From JAPPLB01 sp965206655 (GTDB lineage Bacteria; Acidobacteriota; Terriglobia; Bryobacterales; UBA6623), in NCBI GenBank assembly GCA_965206655.1, contig CBDBKC010000038.1, positions 620,001 to 684,000 on the forward strand: 64,000 nt of DNA, read 5' to 3'. Every line of letters starts with the position of its first letter. The stretch's first letter is position 1. This document shows, piece after piece, positions 45,121 through 52,861 of the stretch. Below the pieces are notes generated by a model that was not told the DNA's origin, searched no databases, and saw only the letters and a list, made by a program, of their open reading frames with translations. The translations under genes and the position numbers were made by a program.

Positions 45121-45942
45121 ATGTCCGACATCATGTACCACTACTGTTCGACAAGCGCGTTCCTGAAGATTGTCGAGTCACGAACACTATGGCTCTCAGA
45201 CTTCAGGACGACGAATGACAAGATGGAGGGCCGCTGGGCAGACCGGCTCTTCTCGATTCCCGATGGCATTCCGTACAAAGACAAGATCCTGCCTGCACTG
45301 TCGGTGGAGCGTCACTCTGCCTTTCGCAGTCCCACGTACGTAGCGTGCTTATCCTTGGAAGGAGACCTCCTGAGCCAGTGGCGTGGTTATGCCAATAACG
45401 GGCAAGGTGTTGCGATCGGGCTCCGAGCGGATCTTGTCCCAGATCGCCCCCCAGTAGACCTCGGAAGGCTGTTTGAGGAATTCGAGTTCACTGCAGTCGA
45501 CGTTTTGTACGATGGGCAAGCCCAGCGAGCAGCTCTGGAGGAGCTAATCGCCAAGTACGTGGAGCGGTGCCAAGGCAAGTCGGAGAAGGAGTGCGAACCG
45601 ATGATCCAGGCCATGCTTTTTGAGCTCGACCACCTACGAGCCAGCATGAAAAGCTCCGGGTTTTCGGAGGAGCGTGAGCGCCGGATAATATTCAAACCTT
45701 ACAGGTTGCAGTGGAATCAGGGACGAATGCTCAAGGGGACCAAGAAACAGATGGAACTCCGGGTACGAGCGACAAGTGATCGAATAGTTGAGTACTTCGA
45801 GTACTCCCTTCCTAGTGATGCGATCAAGGAGGTTGTTCTGGGGCCTAAGAACGAATCTGAGGATGACGCGGTCAGTCTACTGCTTCGATCGAACGAATTT
45901 CAGAGCGTAAAGGTCTCGCGTTCGGCGGTGAGCTACAGGTAA
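45121..45942 (+). CDS. DUF2971 protein
   Basis: 273 residues from ATG 45121 (GTG 45109 is an alternative). The N-terminus (MYHYCSTSAFLKIVESRTLW, LSDFRTTNDKMEG) and CLSLEGDLLSQWRGYANNGQ are characteristic of DUF2971, an uncharacterised family often found in variable genome regions. No signal peptide is seen, so it is cytoplasmic, unlike its exported neighbours. Third-position GC is lower than in flanking genes, suggesting horizontal acquisition. A defence or stress role is possible but unproven. Confidence 0.8.
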   Translation: MSDIMYHYCSTSAFLKIVESRTLWLSDFRTTNDKMEGRWADRLFSIPDGIPYKDKILPALSVERHSAFRSPTYVACLSLEGDLLSQWRGYANNGQGVAIGLRADLVPDRPPVDLGRLFEEFEFTAVDVLYDGQAQRAALEELIAKYVERCQGKSEKECEPMIQAMLFELDHLRASMKSSGFSEERERRIIFKPYRLQWNQGRMLKGTKKQMELRVRATSDRIVEYFEYSLPSDAIKEVVLGPKNESEDDAVSLLLRSNEFQSVKVSRSAVSYR

Positions 45943-46180
45943 AAGCAGCCTTACTCACCGATTGCGGGACCCGCATCACTCTTCCCTGGCCCGGAAAGTC
46001 GACCTTAGAGATCGCGTGCGTCACGCTACTGCTGGTCGTTAAGAAACCCGGTCGCGAACATCCTCTCAGAGTTCACCGGAAGACTCACGGGCCAAGGATT
46101 CGCTTGACGGTTAGCCGAGGCTAGTCACCCGTTCCGTGGGTCGCCATATAGGTTCCTCTCCCAATCCCACCAACCTCACC

Positions 46181-47530
46181 ATGCCTCAACCGAACCGCCG
46201 TCACTTCCTCAAATCCACCGCCACCGGGGCCGCCGCCCTAGCCGTACAACCCAGCCCCGCGCCCGCCGCCATTCCCAAGCGCTACCCCTCCCCCAGCGAC
46301 CAACTCACCGGCGACGACCTCAAACAACTCCGCGACGCCTACCGCGCCGAACTCTTCGACGTCCAACTTCCCTTCTGGTCCAAGAACGGCATCGACCACG
46401 AACTCGGCGGCCTTATGACCGCGCTCGACTACGACGGCACCCGCCTCAACGACAACAAATATCACTGGTACCAGGGCCGCGGCATCTTCATTTACAGCTA
46501 TCTCTACAACCACTTCGGCCACGACCCGCAACACCTCGAAATCGCCCGCAAGACGAAAGACTTCTGGCTCAAGCACGCGAAGCAAGATGACGGCTTTTAC
46601 GCCGTCAATCTCACCCGCACGGGCGCGATCATCGAGCGCTTCAATAGCGATGTCTACGGCATGTTCTTCCTCGCCGAAGGTTTGCAAGAGTACGCTGCCG
46701 CGGCCGGCGACGAGGAAGCGCGCGACATGGCGATCGCGCTCGTCAAGAAGATGTTCGCCTACGTCAACCGCCCCGACTTCCAGGACAAATACGCACCCCA
46801 CCCCGGCGCCCGCATCCAAGGCAACTGGATGGTCACCCTCCAGACCATCACTCCGATCCTAAGCCGCGGGCCCGACCGCGAACTTGAATCCATCGCCGAC
46901 TTCTGCGTTGACGCCATCCTCCACAAACACCACAACCCCGGCATCGGCCTAACCAACGAATACTGCAACCACGACTTCAGCCCCATCCCGTCTGAACGGA
47001 ACAAGTCGCTCCTCGGTCACTGCTGCCAATGCCTCTGGATGGTAATGGACGAAGCACTTCGCCGCGGCGACCAAGCCATGTTCAACCTCGCCGCAAAGCA
47101 AGTCCGTCAACACCTTGACATCGGCTGGGACCACGTCTACGGCGGCCTTCCCGAATGGATCAACGTCGGCGCGGGCGGCTACGAATGGCCGCCGATGAAG
47201 CTCCAGGGCGACCGTCCCGAACTACGCATCCAAGGCGAGAAGTTCTACTACAAAAGCATGTGGGCCAACCAGGAGGTGCTCATTTCAACCCTCAAGATCT
47301 ACGAGCACACCGGCGCGGAGTGGGCGGCACGGTATTTCAACCTTGCCCAGAACGTTCAGGACGAAAAGTTCTCCCTCCGCCGCTTCGGCTACCCCACCTA
47401 CAGCCTCGGCGAAGACCGCCAATTCACCTTCAAACCCGAATACCGCACCACCCGCCAAGACAACTACCACCCCCTACGGCGATTGATGATGAACCTGTTG
47501 GCACTTGAAAGGTTGGCCCAAGTCGCCTAG
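46181..47530 (+). CDS. AGE-family epimerase/isomerase, Tat-exported
   Basis: 449 residues from ATG 46181. Tat signal NRRHFLKSTATGAAALAV. The rest is an (alpha/alpha)6-barrel of the N-acylglucosamine 2-epimerase/cellobiose epimerase family: DYDGTRLNDNKYHWYQGRG near the active site, HCCQCLWMVMDEALRRGD, GWDHVYGGLPEWIN and YEHTGAEWAARYF. Family members interconvert sugars at C2 or hydrolyse glycosides. Predicted periplasmic. Its TAG stop overlaps the stop of the convergent toxin relic on the opposite strand. Confidence 0.87.
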   Translation: MPQPNRRHFLKSTATGAAALAVQPSPAPAAIPKRYPSPSDQLTGDDLKQLRDAYRAELFDVQLPFWSKNGIDHELGGLMTALDYDGTRLNDNKYHWYQGRGIFIYSYLYNHFGHDPQHLEIARKTKDFWLKHAKQDDGFYAVNLTRTGAIIERFNSDVYGMFFLAEGLQEYAAAAGDEEARDMAIALVKKMFAYVNRPDFQDKYAPHPGARIQGNWMVTLQTITPILSRGPDRELESIADFCVDAILHKHHNPGIGLTNEYCNHDFSPIPSERNKSLLGHCCQCLWMVMDEALRRGDQAMFNLAAKQVRQHLDIGWDHVYGGLPEWINVGAGGYEWPPMKLQGDRPELRIQGEKFYYKSMWANQEVLISTLKIYEHTGAEWAARYFNLAQNVQDEKFSLRRFGYPTYSLGEDRQFTFKPEYRTTRQDNYHPLRRLMMNLLALERLAQVA

Positions 47531-47794
47531 TCGTATACCTCTCTGCGGTGGCCGATGCGAAGCACGAGAACAGTCTTGTTTTCTAAGTCGACGCTGCAGA
47601 TGAGGCGATAGCTTCCCATACGCAAGCGCCCAGAGCCCTGCCTGTTCGCCGCGTAGCGGCCGTGCGAAAGCCCGTGGATCATCCGCCTCCACGATCCGAT
47701 CTCGTATGTACTTTTGAATCCGAGTCTGAACGGAACCATCAAGGGCTCTGAACTCGTCCGCGGCCTCCGCGTCGAACTCAACGTTCCAGGCCAA
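47527..47794 (-). pseudogene. RelE/ParE-type toxin, frameshifted
   Basis: Reading from TTG 47794: VEFDAEAADEFRALDGSVQ, then DDPRAFARPLRGEQAGLW, the usual RelE start. At W55 the frame is lost through one extra C (plus strand) in the run 47629-47631. Dropping it continues into RLRMGSYRLICSVDLENKTV and LVLRIGHRREVYD, the canonical toxin C-terminus, ending at 47527. The toxin is therefore inactive unless programmed slippage occurs at the triplet run. The start overlaps the antitoxin-like gene by 17 nt, the usual toxin-antitoxin arrangement. Confidence 0.85.
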
Positions 47795-47987
47795 GCTCTC
47801 GCTCCAGTTCCCCGAAGGGAATCCGGGGATTGCCTTTCTTCAGACGCTGCGTACCGACCAAGTAGTCCTCTTGGTCTTCGAGGTAATGGAGAAGGGCTTG
47901 GCAGGCAAGGTGGTCCGTGGCTAGCCCGGCCGCGCCGAGCACAGCGGTTCCCATCACCGAGCGGCGCGAAAGGGATTTCGATGGCAT
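47778..47987 (-). CDS. Chimeric antitoxin: Tat-like leader fused to antitoxin tail
   Basis: 69 residues from ATG 47987, which has a strong RBS (AAGGAG 7 nt upstream). Residues 1-22 (SKSLSRRSVMGTAVLGAAGL) look like a Tat signal peptide. From about residue 27 the text (ALLHYLEDQEDYLVGTQRLK, then IPFGELERELGLE) is the C-terminal, toxin-binding part of a RelB-type antitoxin. The DNA-binding N-terminus is missing. The simplest reading is a deletion joining an exported-protein start to an antitoxin end. The cognate toxin downstream is frameshifted. Confidence 0.6.
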   Translation of the reverse strand: MPSKSLSRRSVMGTAVLGAAGLATDHLACQALLHYLEDQEDYLVGTQRLKKGNPRIPFGELERELGLER

Positions 47988-48040
47988 TCGATTCTCCTTA
48001 CACCCGACCGCCCGGGACGGCCCTCCAAACAAACCACGAA

Positions 48041-49015
48041 TCACGCTTTCTCAACTTCCACCGACGCGCGCAAATTCGCCACTCCCGCTGTGTAGCGCGT
48101 ATCGGCGACCGTGAAGAACACCGCTTCCTCCAGCCAATCATGCGCCACACCATCCGGGTCGTGGGACGCCACCGTAAGTGTGTACTGCTCAGCGCACAGA
48201 TTGCAATCGAATGAGAAGCGCAATTCAACGCGGTCACCGGCGCGGCACGGACCGAAACTCAAGTTCTCCAGCTCGGTATTCGTGCCGTAGACATTGACGC
48301 CGACGCGGCTGCGGATAAGGATTCCCACAACAGGTTCGGCGACGTCGGCTGAAAATTCCAGTGCGACCCGAACGATCATTCGATCGCCGCTTTGGACGAC
48401 CTGAACCGCTCGCCCCGCCGCGTCGTGAATCTCGACGGCAGCGACGCGCGCGCGCTCGTCGCCATGACGAGCAACAGGCTGCATTTCGCCGGGCGGCGTC
48501 TTCTTGTATTGCTCTACCAGCCAGGCTCGATACTTACGAATCGTCTCTCCCGGATCACCACGCTCACTCACAACCCCGGCCCGCATCACGACGACTTCAT
48601 CGCAATGCCGCTCGAGCAGGTTCAGATCCTGCGACGCCAAGAATACCCAGCTCCCGCGCCGCCGCAAATCCTGAATTCGCGCCATGACGTCGTGTTGATA
48701 AACGGGGTCCATCAGCGCCAACGACGGTCCAATCAGGATGATGTCCGCGGCCGAACTCAAAGCTTCGTCAATCGGCCGCCGCACCTCGGCCGGCTCCGCC
48801 GAGTCCATACTTGCTTCCGCCAACGCGGCTTTGTCGAATCCTTCGACCGCCCCTGAATCGCACCGCAATTCTCCGCCGATCAGCCGCAACGCCTCCGCGG
48901 CGCCCGAACCCTCTGGCCCCGTCAAGCCCACCACTACAGGGTTCTCAAAGCTCAAATCCAGATGGATCGACAGGGGGTCAGCGCGATACCGAACATCCTT
49001 CAACCGAACGGGCAT
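48041..49015 (-). CDS. ABC-ATPase-like protein with degenerate ATP site and Wzt-type C-terminal domain
   Basis: 324 residues. The N-terminal half follows the ABC fold, but the Walker A reads GPEGSGAA (33-40), lacking the essential Lys and Ser/Thr, the Walker B region is IILIGPSLALMDP without the catalytic Glu, and no LSGGQ signature is seen. The C-terminal part (about 190-320) resembles the Wzt carbohydrate-binding domain that recognises polysaccharide chain ends (VVGILIRSRVGVNVYGTNTE, FSFDCNLCAEQYTLTVASHD). It may be a non-hydrolysing regulator or glycan-binding subunit in O-antigen export; no permease is nearby. Confidence 0.72.
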   Translation of the reverse strand: MPVRLKDVRYRADPLSIHLDLSFENPVVVGLTGPEGSGAAEALRLIGGELRCDSGAVEGFDKAALAEASMDSAEPAEVRRPIDEALSSAADIILIGPSLALMDPVYQHDVMARIQDLRRRGSWVFLASQDLNLLERHCDEVVVMRAGVVSERGDPGETIRKYRAWLVEQYKKTPPGEMQPVARHGDERARVAAVEIHDAAGRAVQVVQSGDRMIVRVALEFSADVAEPVVGILIRSRVGVNVYGTNTELENLSFGPCRAGDRVELRFSFDCNLCAEQYTLTVASHDPDGVAHDWLEEAVFFTVADTRYTAGVANLRASVEVEKA

Positions 49016-49073
49016 GAACGCCTAGCATCGCACGCCTTACCCGTTCAATGGGGATTCACACAGAACGCGGCGA

Positions 49074-50180
49074 TCACCGAAGGTTTTCGTCCAAATACTG
49101 GCGCATCGTGCCGAGGTTCGACGACTCATATAAGTGGCTGTGATCCCGCAAGTAATCACACCGTACCCGCCCATCCGTATCAGGGTTCTGATTCGCCGTG
49201 ATGACACCCGTAGTCGCCTGGCCTACGGCGCGTCCCCAACAGTCATAGCGCAAGCTGGCGCCCGGCTTTTGCCTCGGAATCGCTCGTGAGAGCCAGTCGT
49301 TCATCAACTGCTCTGTCCGTGGGTTCTGACAAATCCCGGTACCACCCGTGCCGGAAACCGCCGCACACATGCCGCTGAATCCGCCGCCTGTTCCCGGCCC
49401 TATGCCGCTGACGCCGCCGAAGCCACCACCAGGAGTCAGACACTTCCCTGACCACGCCGAGCCAAGAGCGCCATCCTTGTTACCCCAGGCGCCGCTAAAG
49501 CCGCCGTGCCCGTTGTGAGTAAACCGCACACCTCCCCAGCGGCCACTAGGGTAGCGCCATGTTCCTGTGAACACATTCCCCACAATCGTCCCTGAAACCG
49601 TTCGTCCCGACCCATAGTTGCCGGAAAGCTGGTTCCCCCGCACCGAGATCGTCATGTTGCCGTGTTGCGTTTGCCACTGTCCCGCGAAACCACTTGTGCA
49701 GCCCGCCGCCGCCGTGTTCCCGCCGGAAGGGCCTACCCCCACGCCGCCGGTCAAGCCCGCTCCGGCTCCGACACCCGATCCAGAGCCCGTGCCCGAACTC
49801 GGCGGCGGCGGCGCTAAACTTGCCGAGCATTTGCCCCACCAAGTCGAGCCCAGCGCCCCGTCTTTCTCCCCGTAACGGCCGGCAAAATTTCCATTTCCGT
49901 CATGACTGAACTGGACCCGTCCCCAGCGCCCGTTCGCATGCCGCCACGTGCCCGCAAAGACATTGCCCCGGATCGTCCCCGTAACCGTACGGTTCGCTCC
50001 GTAGGTGGCCGACGCCTGGTCGCCGCGCACGTTGAGCATCATGTTGCCGAACTGCGTCTTCCACTCCCCGGCAAATCCGCGAACACAACTCTGCCCCTGT
50101 GCCCGCGGCGCATGCAGCGCCACGAAACTCAAAGTCAACACCAACACCCAAAGCCCATAACAACGTTTGATTAGCATCAT
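49074..50180 (-). CDS. Secreted protein with two beta-rich repeats and Cys-rich tail
   Basis: 368 residues from ATG 50180 (GAGGAGG upstream). Signal peptide, then two tandem modules of about 80 residues (CVRGFAGEWKTQFGNMMLNV... and CTSGFAGQWQTQHGNMTISV..., each ending in DGALGS-W-GKC), separated and followed by Gly/Ser/Pro-rich linkers. The C-terminal domain of about 85 residues has further Cys. Each module shows a (T/S)GTI-GNVF-GTWR pattern, suggesting a lipocalin- or avidin-like small beta-barrel. The function is unknown. The paired Cys at repeat ends suggest disulfides. Confidence 0.75.
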   Translation of the reverse strand: MMLIKRCYGLWVLVLTLSFVALHAPRAQGQSCVRGFAGEWKTQFGNMMLNVRGDQASATYGANRTVTGTIRGNVFAGTWRHANGRWGRVQFSHDGNGNFAGRYGEKDGALGSTWWGKCSASLAPPPPSSGTGSGSGVGAGAGLTGGVGVGPSGGNTAAAGCTSGFAGQWQTQHGNMTISVRGNQLSGNYGSGRTVSGTIVGNVFTGTWRYPSGRWGGVRFTHNGHGGFSGAWGNKDGALGSAWSGKCLTPGGGFGGVSGIGPGTGGGFSGMCAAVSGTGGTGICQNPRTEQLMNDWLSRAIPRQKPGASLRYDCWGRAVGQATTGVITANQNPDTDGRVRCDYLRDHSHLYESSNLGTMRQYLDENLR

Positions 50181-50303
50181 GGCGGCGCCTCCTCGAAAAC
50201 AGCCCCCCAAGTCTACTCCGGTCACCCTGGTCAATCAAGCCTCAACGGCCAAAGCACGACGGGATCGCCCAATTTCGATGACTGCGCCCTCCGGTTTCAG
50301 AAG

Positions 50304-50942
50304 TCACCTGGGGAATAGAACAGCCCGCACCGGGCTTCCCTCCAATTCCGGGATCTTCAGAGGGAACGCGCTGAAGATGTATTCTCCCGGCTCCACATCC
50401 GACAGGTCGAGACAGACGAATACCGGCAGCCCCCGCCGCGCAACCGCTAGGTGTGACGGAAACGAGTCCTGCGACGGTGGGTCGAGACTGTAGTAGTCGA
50501 TGCCGATTGAAAGCGGCCTGAAGGTCATCAGGGCCTCCGTGGCATCGGGGGTTAGATAGCAGTAATCCTCTCGGAAAGACCCTTGCGCGAGGAATCCCGA
50601 ATTCTTCGTCTTGAGCAAAATGTGGGCAGCGGGAGGGACGTAGAGGGACTGAACATCCTGCTCAGTGATCACGTCGCGCTTACCCATGTCAACCACCTGA
50701 GCCGGACCGTGGAAATGGGCGAGCGGAAGTTGGTCGAGTGACGCTCCGTCGCCCAGGAAGTGGGAGGGGCCGTCAACATGTGTTCCGACGTGGCAGCCCA
50801 GTTCGAGCAATGACGCCGTTAGCGCCGCTCCCTGTGCGATCGACGAGAGCCTATGCACTTTGGGAATCGGGTCCCCCGGATAGATCACCAACCGGCGGTC
50901 AATCGAGAGCGTCAGGTCCAGAGGGAATCGTCGAGGGGCCAT
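50304..50942 (-). CDS. Cyclase/kynurenine-formamidase-like metal hydrolase
   Basis: 212 residues. The family signature HVGTHVDGPSHF (H-x-G-T-H-x-D-x-P-x-H-F) supplies the zinc ligands, and a second conserved block lies around SIGIDYYSLDPP with a following His (FPSHLAVA). Relatives hydrolyse N-formylkynurenine, isatin or other cyclic amides. No signal peptide is seen, so it is cytosolic. IS481 copy B lies 113 bp from its start on the other side of an otherwise empty stretch. Confidence 0.85.
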   Translation of the reverse strand: MAPRRFPLDLTLSIDRRLVIYPGDPIPKVHRLSSIAQGAALTASLLELGCHVGTHVDGPSHFLGDGASLDQLPLAHFHGPAQVVDMGKRDVITEQDVQSLYVPPAAHILLKTKNSGFLAQGSFREDYCYLTPDATEALMTFRPLSIGIDYYSLDPPSQDSFPSHLAVARRGLPVFVCLDLSDVEPGEYIFSAFPLKIPELEGSPVRAVLFPR

Positions 50943-51055
50943 GAGAAGGAAGCGGCTTTGTATCAGGCCAAACAGCCTTCTTCGACGATACCGGACTGTG
51001 GCAACAGATGGAGGCCGGCGCTGGATGGTATGAGGGAACGTGAAAGTTGCCTAGC

Positions 51056-52081
51056 TGTGATCTTTCAATAGGTTGTTCATTCGGTCCCGGACCAAGGAAG
51101 CTGGAGTTATCCCACAACAGCAACCTTGGAGAGACCGAATGAACATCCATCAGAATGCACGATTGACACCGAAAGGTCGAGCCCTGTTGGTTCGCCGCGT
51201 CCTCGGTGGGGAGAACGCACAGGCCGCCGCGGCGGCCTGTGGCGTCTCAGAGCGAACCGTACGCAAATGGCTCGCGCGGTTTCGGGCTGAGGGTCAGGCC
51301 GGTCTCGTCGACCGCTCCTCACGCCCCCTTCGCAGCCCGCGCCGCACTGCTGCGCCCAGCGCGGCCCGTGTCGTTGCTCTGCGCCGACAACGTTGGGCCG
51401 GCTACCGCATTGCCACTCGTGTCGGAGTCTCTCAGGCCACCGTCAGCCGCATTTTGCGCCGCGCCGGCCTCAACCGCATCCGCGATCTCGAACCCGCCCC
51501 GCCCGTGCGCCGCTACGAACACCCCGCACCCGGCGATCTGTTACATCTCGATATCAAGAAGCTCGGCCGCTTCCAGCGCGCCGGTCATCGCGTCACCTCC
51601 GACAAATCCCACCGCTGCCGCGGCGCCGGCTGGGAATTCGTGCACGTCGCCATCGACGACCACTCCCGTGTGGCTTTCTCCCAGATCCTCTCCGATGAGC
51701 GGAGCGACTCCGCCGTAGCTTTCCTCAATGCTGCCGTCGGTTACTATCGCTCGCTCGGCGTCCGCATCCGCCGCCTGCTCACCGACAACGGCTCTTGTTA
51801 CCGCTCCCGGCTCTTCCGCGATGCCTGCCGTCGTCTCGATATCCGTCATCGCTTCACACGGCCTTACACGCCGCGCACCAACGGCAAAGCCGAACGCTTC
51901 ATCCAGAGCGCTCTGAGAGAATGGGCTTACGCTCGCTCCTACTGCTCATCCCAGCAGCGCGCTGCCCATCTGTTACCCTGGCTGCACGACTACAACTGGC
52001 ATCGCCCTCACGCCGCTCTCCGCTATCGTCCGCCCTTCTCCAGACTCATGCTTCCTATGAACAACCTGTTGACACTCCACA
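51056..52081 (+). mobile_element. IS481-family element, copy B (intact)
   Basis: 1,026 bp with the same imperfect 25-bp terminal repeats as copy A. Flanks are CCTAGC (51050-51055) on the left and CCTAGA (52082-52087) on the right: the CTAG core is duplicated but the last base differs. The element abuts the stop codon of the convergent PPTase gene, whose TAG lies inside the duplicated CTAG. Confidence 0.92.
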
Positions 52082-52086
52082 CCTAG
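51139..52086 (+). CDS. IS481-family transposase, copy B
   Basis: 315 residues from ATG 51139 (MNIHQNARLTPKGRALLVRR; CTTGGAGAG upstream). Helix-turn-helix N-terminus (about 15-60, ACGVSERTVRKWLARFRAEG), then the DDE core: D in LLHLDIKKLGRF, D in RRLLTDNGSCY, E in NGKAERFIQSALREW. The reading frame has no stop inside the element; the TAG used (52084-52086) is part of the CTAG target. Complete and probably functional. Confidence 0.92.
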   Translation: MNIHQNARLTPKGRALLVRRVLGGENAQAAAAACGVSERTVRKWLARFRAEGQAGLVDRSSRPLRSPRRTAAPSAARVVALRRQRWAGYRIATRVGVSQATVSRILRRAGLNRIRDLEPAPPVRRYEHPAPGDLLHLDIKKLGRFQRAGHRVTSDKSHRCRGAGWEFVHVAIDDHSRVAFSQILSDERSDSAVAFLNAAVGYYRSLGVRIRRLLTDNGSCYRSRLFRDACRRLDIRHRFTRPYTPRTNGKAERFIQSALREWAYARSYCSSQQRAAHLLPWLHDYNWHRPHAALRYRPPFSRLMLPMNNLLTLHT

Positions 52087-52859
52087 ACCGCGTTTGGCAA
52101 CGACCAACATCGAAGGACCGTGGGCTGGAATTCGACCGCTACGCAGGTAGCGAAGTCCGCGTCTACCGCCAGTTCTTGCAGATTCCAACGGGCTGGTTCT
52201 TCGGCATGGTCTCGGACCCAGAGCAGGGATGCGGGCTTCTCGGGCGAGAGCGACACCGCGAATGAGTCGAGCGAAATTGACATGCCCTTTCCTTTGGCCT
52301 TGATGTAGGCTTCCTTGCGCGTCCAACAGCGAAAGAAGCCGGCGGTTTGCTGCTCTTTGGGAAGCGCGAACAGGGCCTCGACCTCCGCCGGCGAAAAGAA
52401 GCGCTCGGCAATTTCACGGGTCGAGCGGTCTGGGCGAATTTGTTCGACATCGACGCCGATATCGCGGCCGATCGTGAACCCGAAAAGGGCGATTTCGTGC
52501 GAGTGGGAGAGGTTGAAGCGTAGGTCGATGGCCTGGTTGCCGGCCAGGAAGGGCTTGCCGTGTTCGGAATACTCGAACGTGAGATCTTCCGGCTCGCATC
52601 CGAGGTAGCGGCCAAGCAGTGTTCGCAAGACGCCGCGCGCTACCGTGAATCGACGCTGGTGCTTGTCGAAACGAAAGCGGGCGGCGCGTTCGCGCTCGTC
52701 GGCGGATAGCAACTCCCGGAATTGGCGCGCCGCTGATGCGGGGGCATCGAGGCGGGCCCGCCATACGTGAACTTCGCGTTCGTTTAGTTCAACGCTCTCG
52801 GTTCGAACCGTCCATTCGGGAAGCGTTTCGGCGGAGTCACCGAGGCCGGGCATCTTCAC
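52083..52859 (-). CDS. 4'-phosphopantetheinyl transferase (Sfp-type)
   Basis: 258 residues. It transfers phosphopantetheine from CoA to a carrier-protein Ser. The motifs GVDVEQI (Mg-binding Asp) and FFRCWTRKEAYIKAKGKG (WxxKEAxxK) are intact, along with NLSHSHEIALF upstream. Two-lobed Sfp-type length. The gene begins 2 bp after the acyl-CoA ligase stop, so they are coupled, suggesting activation of an acyl carrier used with that ligase. Its TAG stop lies in the CTAG hit by IS481 copy B and is preserved. Confidence 0.92.
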   Translation of the reverse strand: MKMPGLGDSAETLPEWTVRTESVELNEREVHVWRARLDAPASAARQFRELLSADERERAARFRFDKHQRRFTVARGVLRTLLGRYLGCEPEDLTFEYSEHGKPFLAGNQAIDLRFNLSHSHEIALFGFTIGRDIGVDVEQIRPDRSTREIAERFFSPAEVEALFALPKEQQTAGFFRCWTRKEAYIKAKGKGMSISLDSFAVSLSPEKPASLLWVRDHAEEPARWNLQELAVDADFATCVAVEFQPTVLRCWSLPNAV

Positions 52860-52861
52860 AC

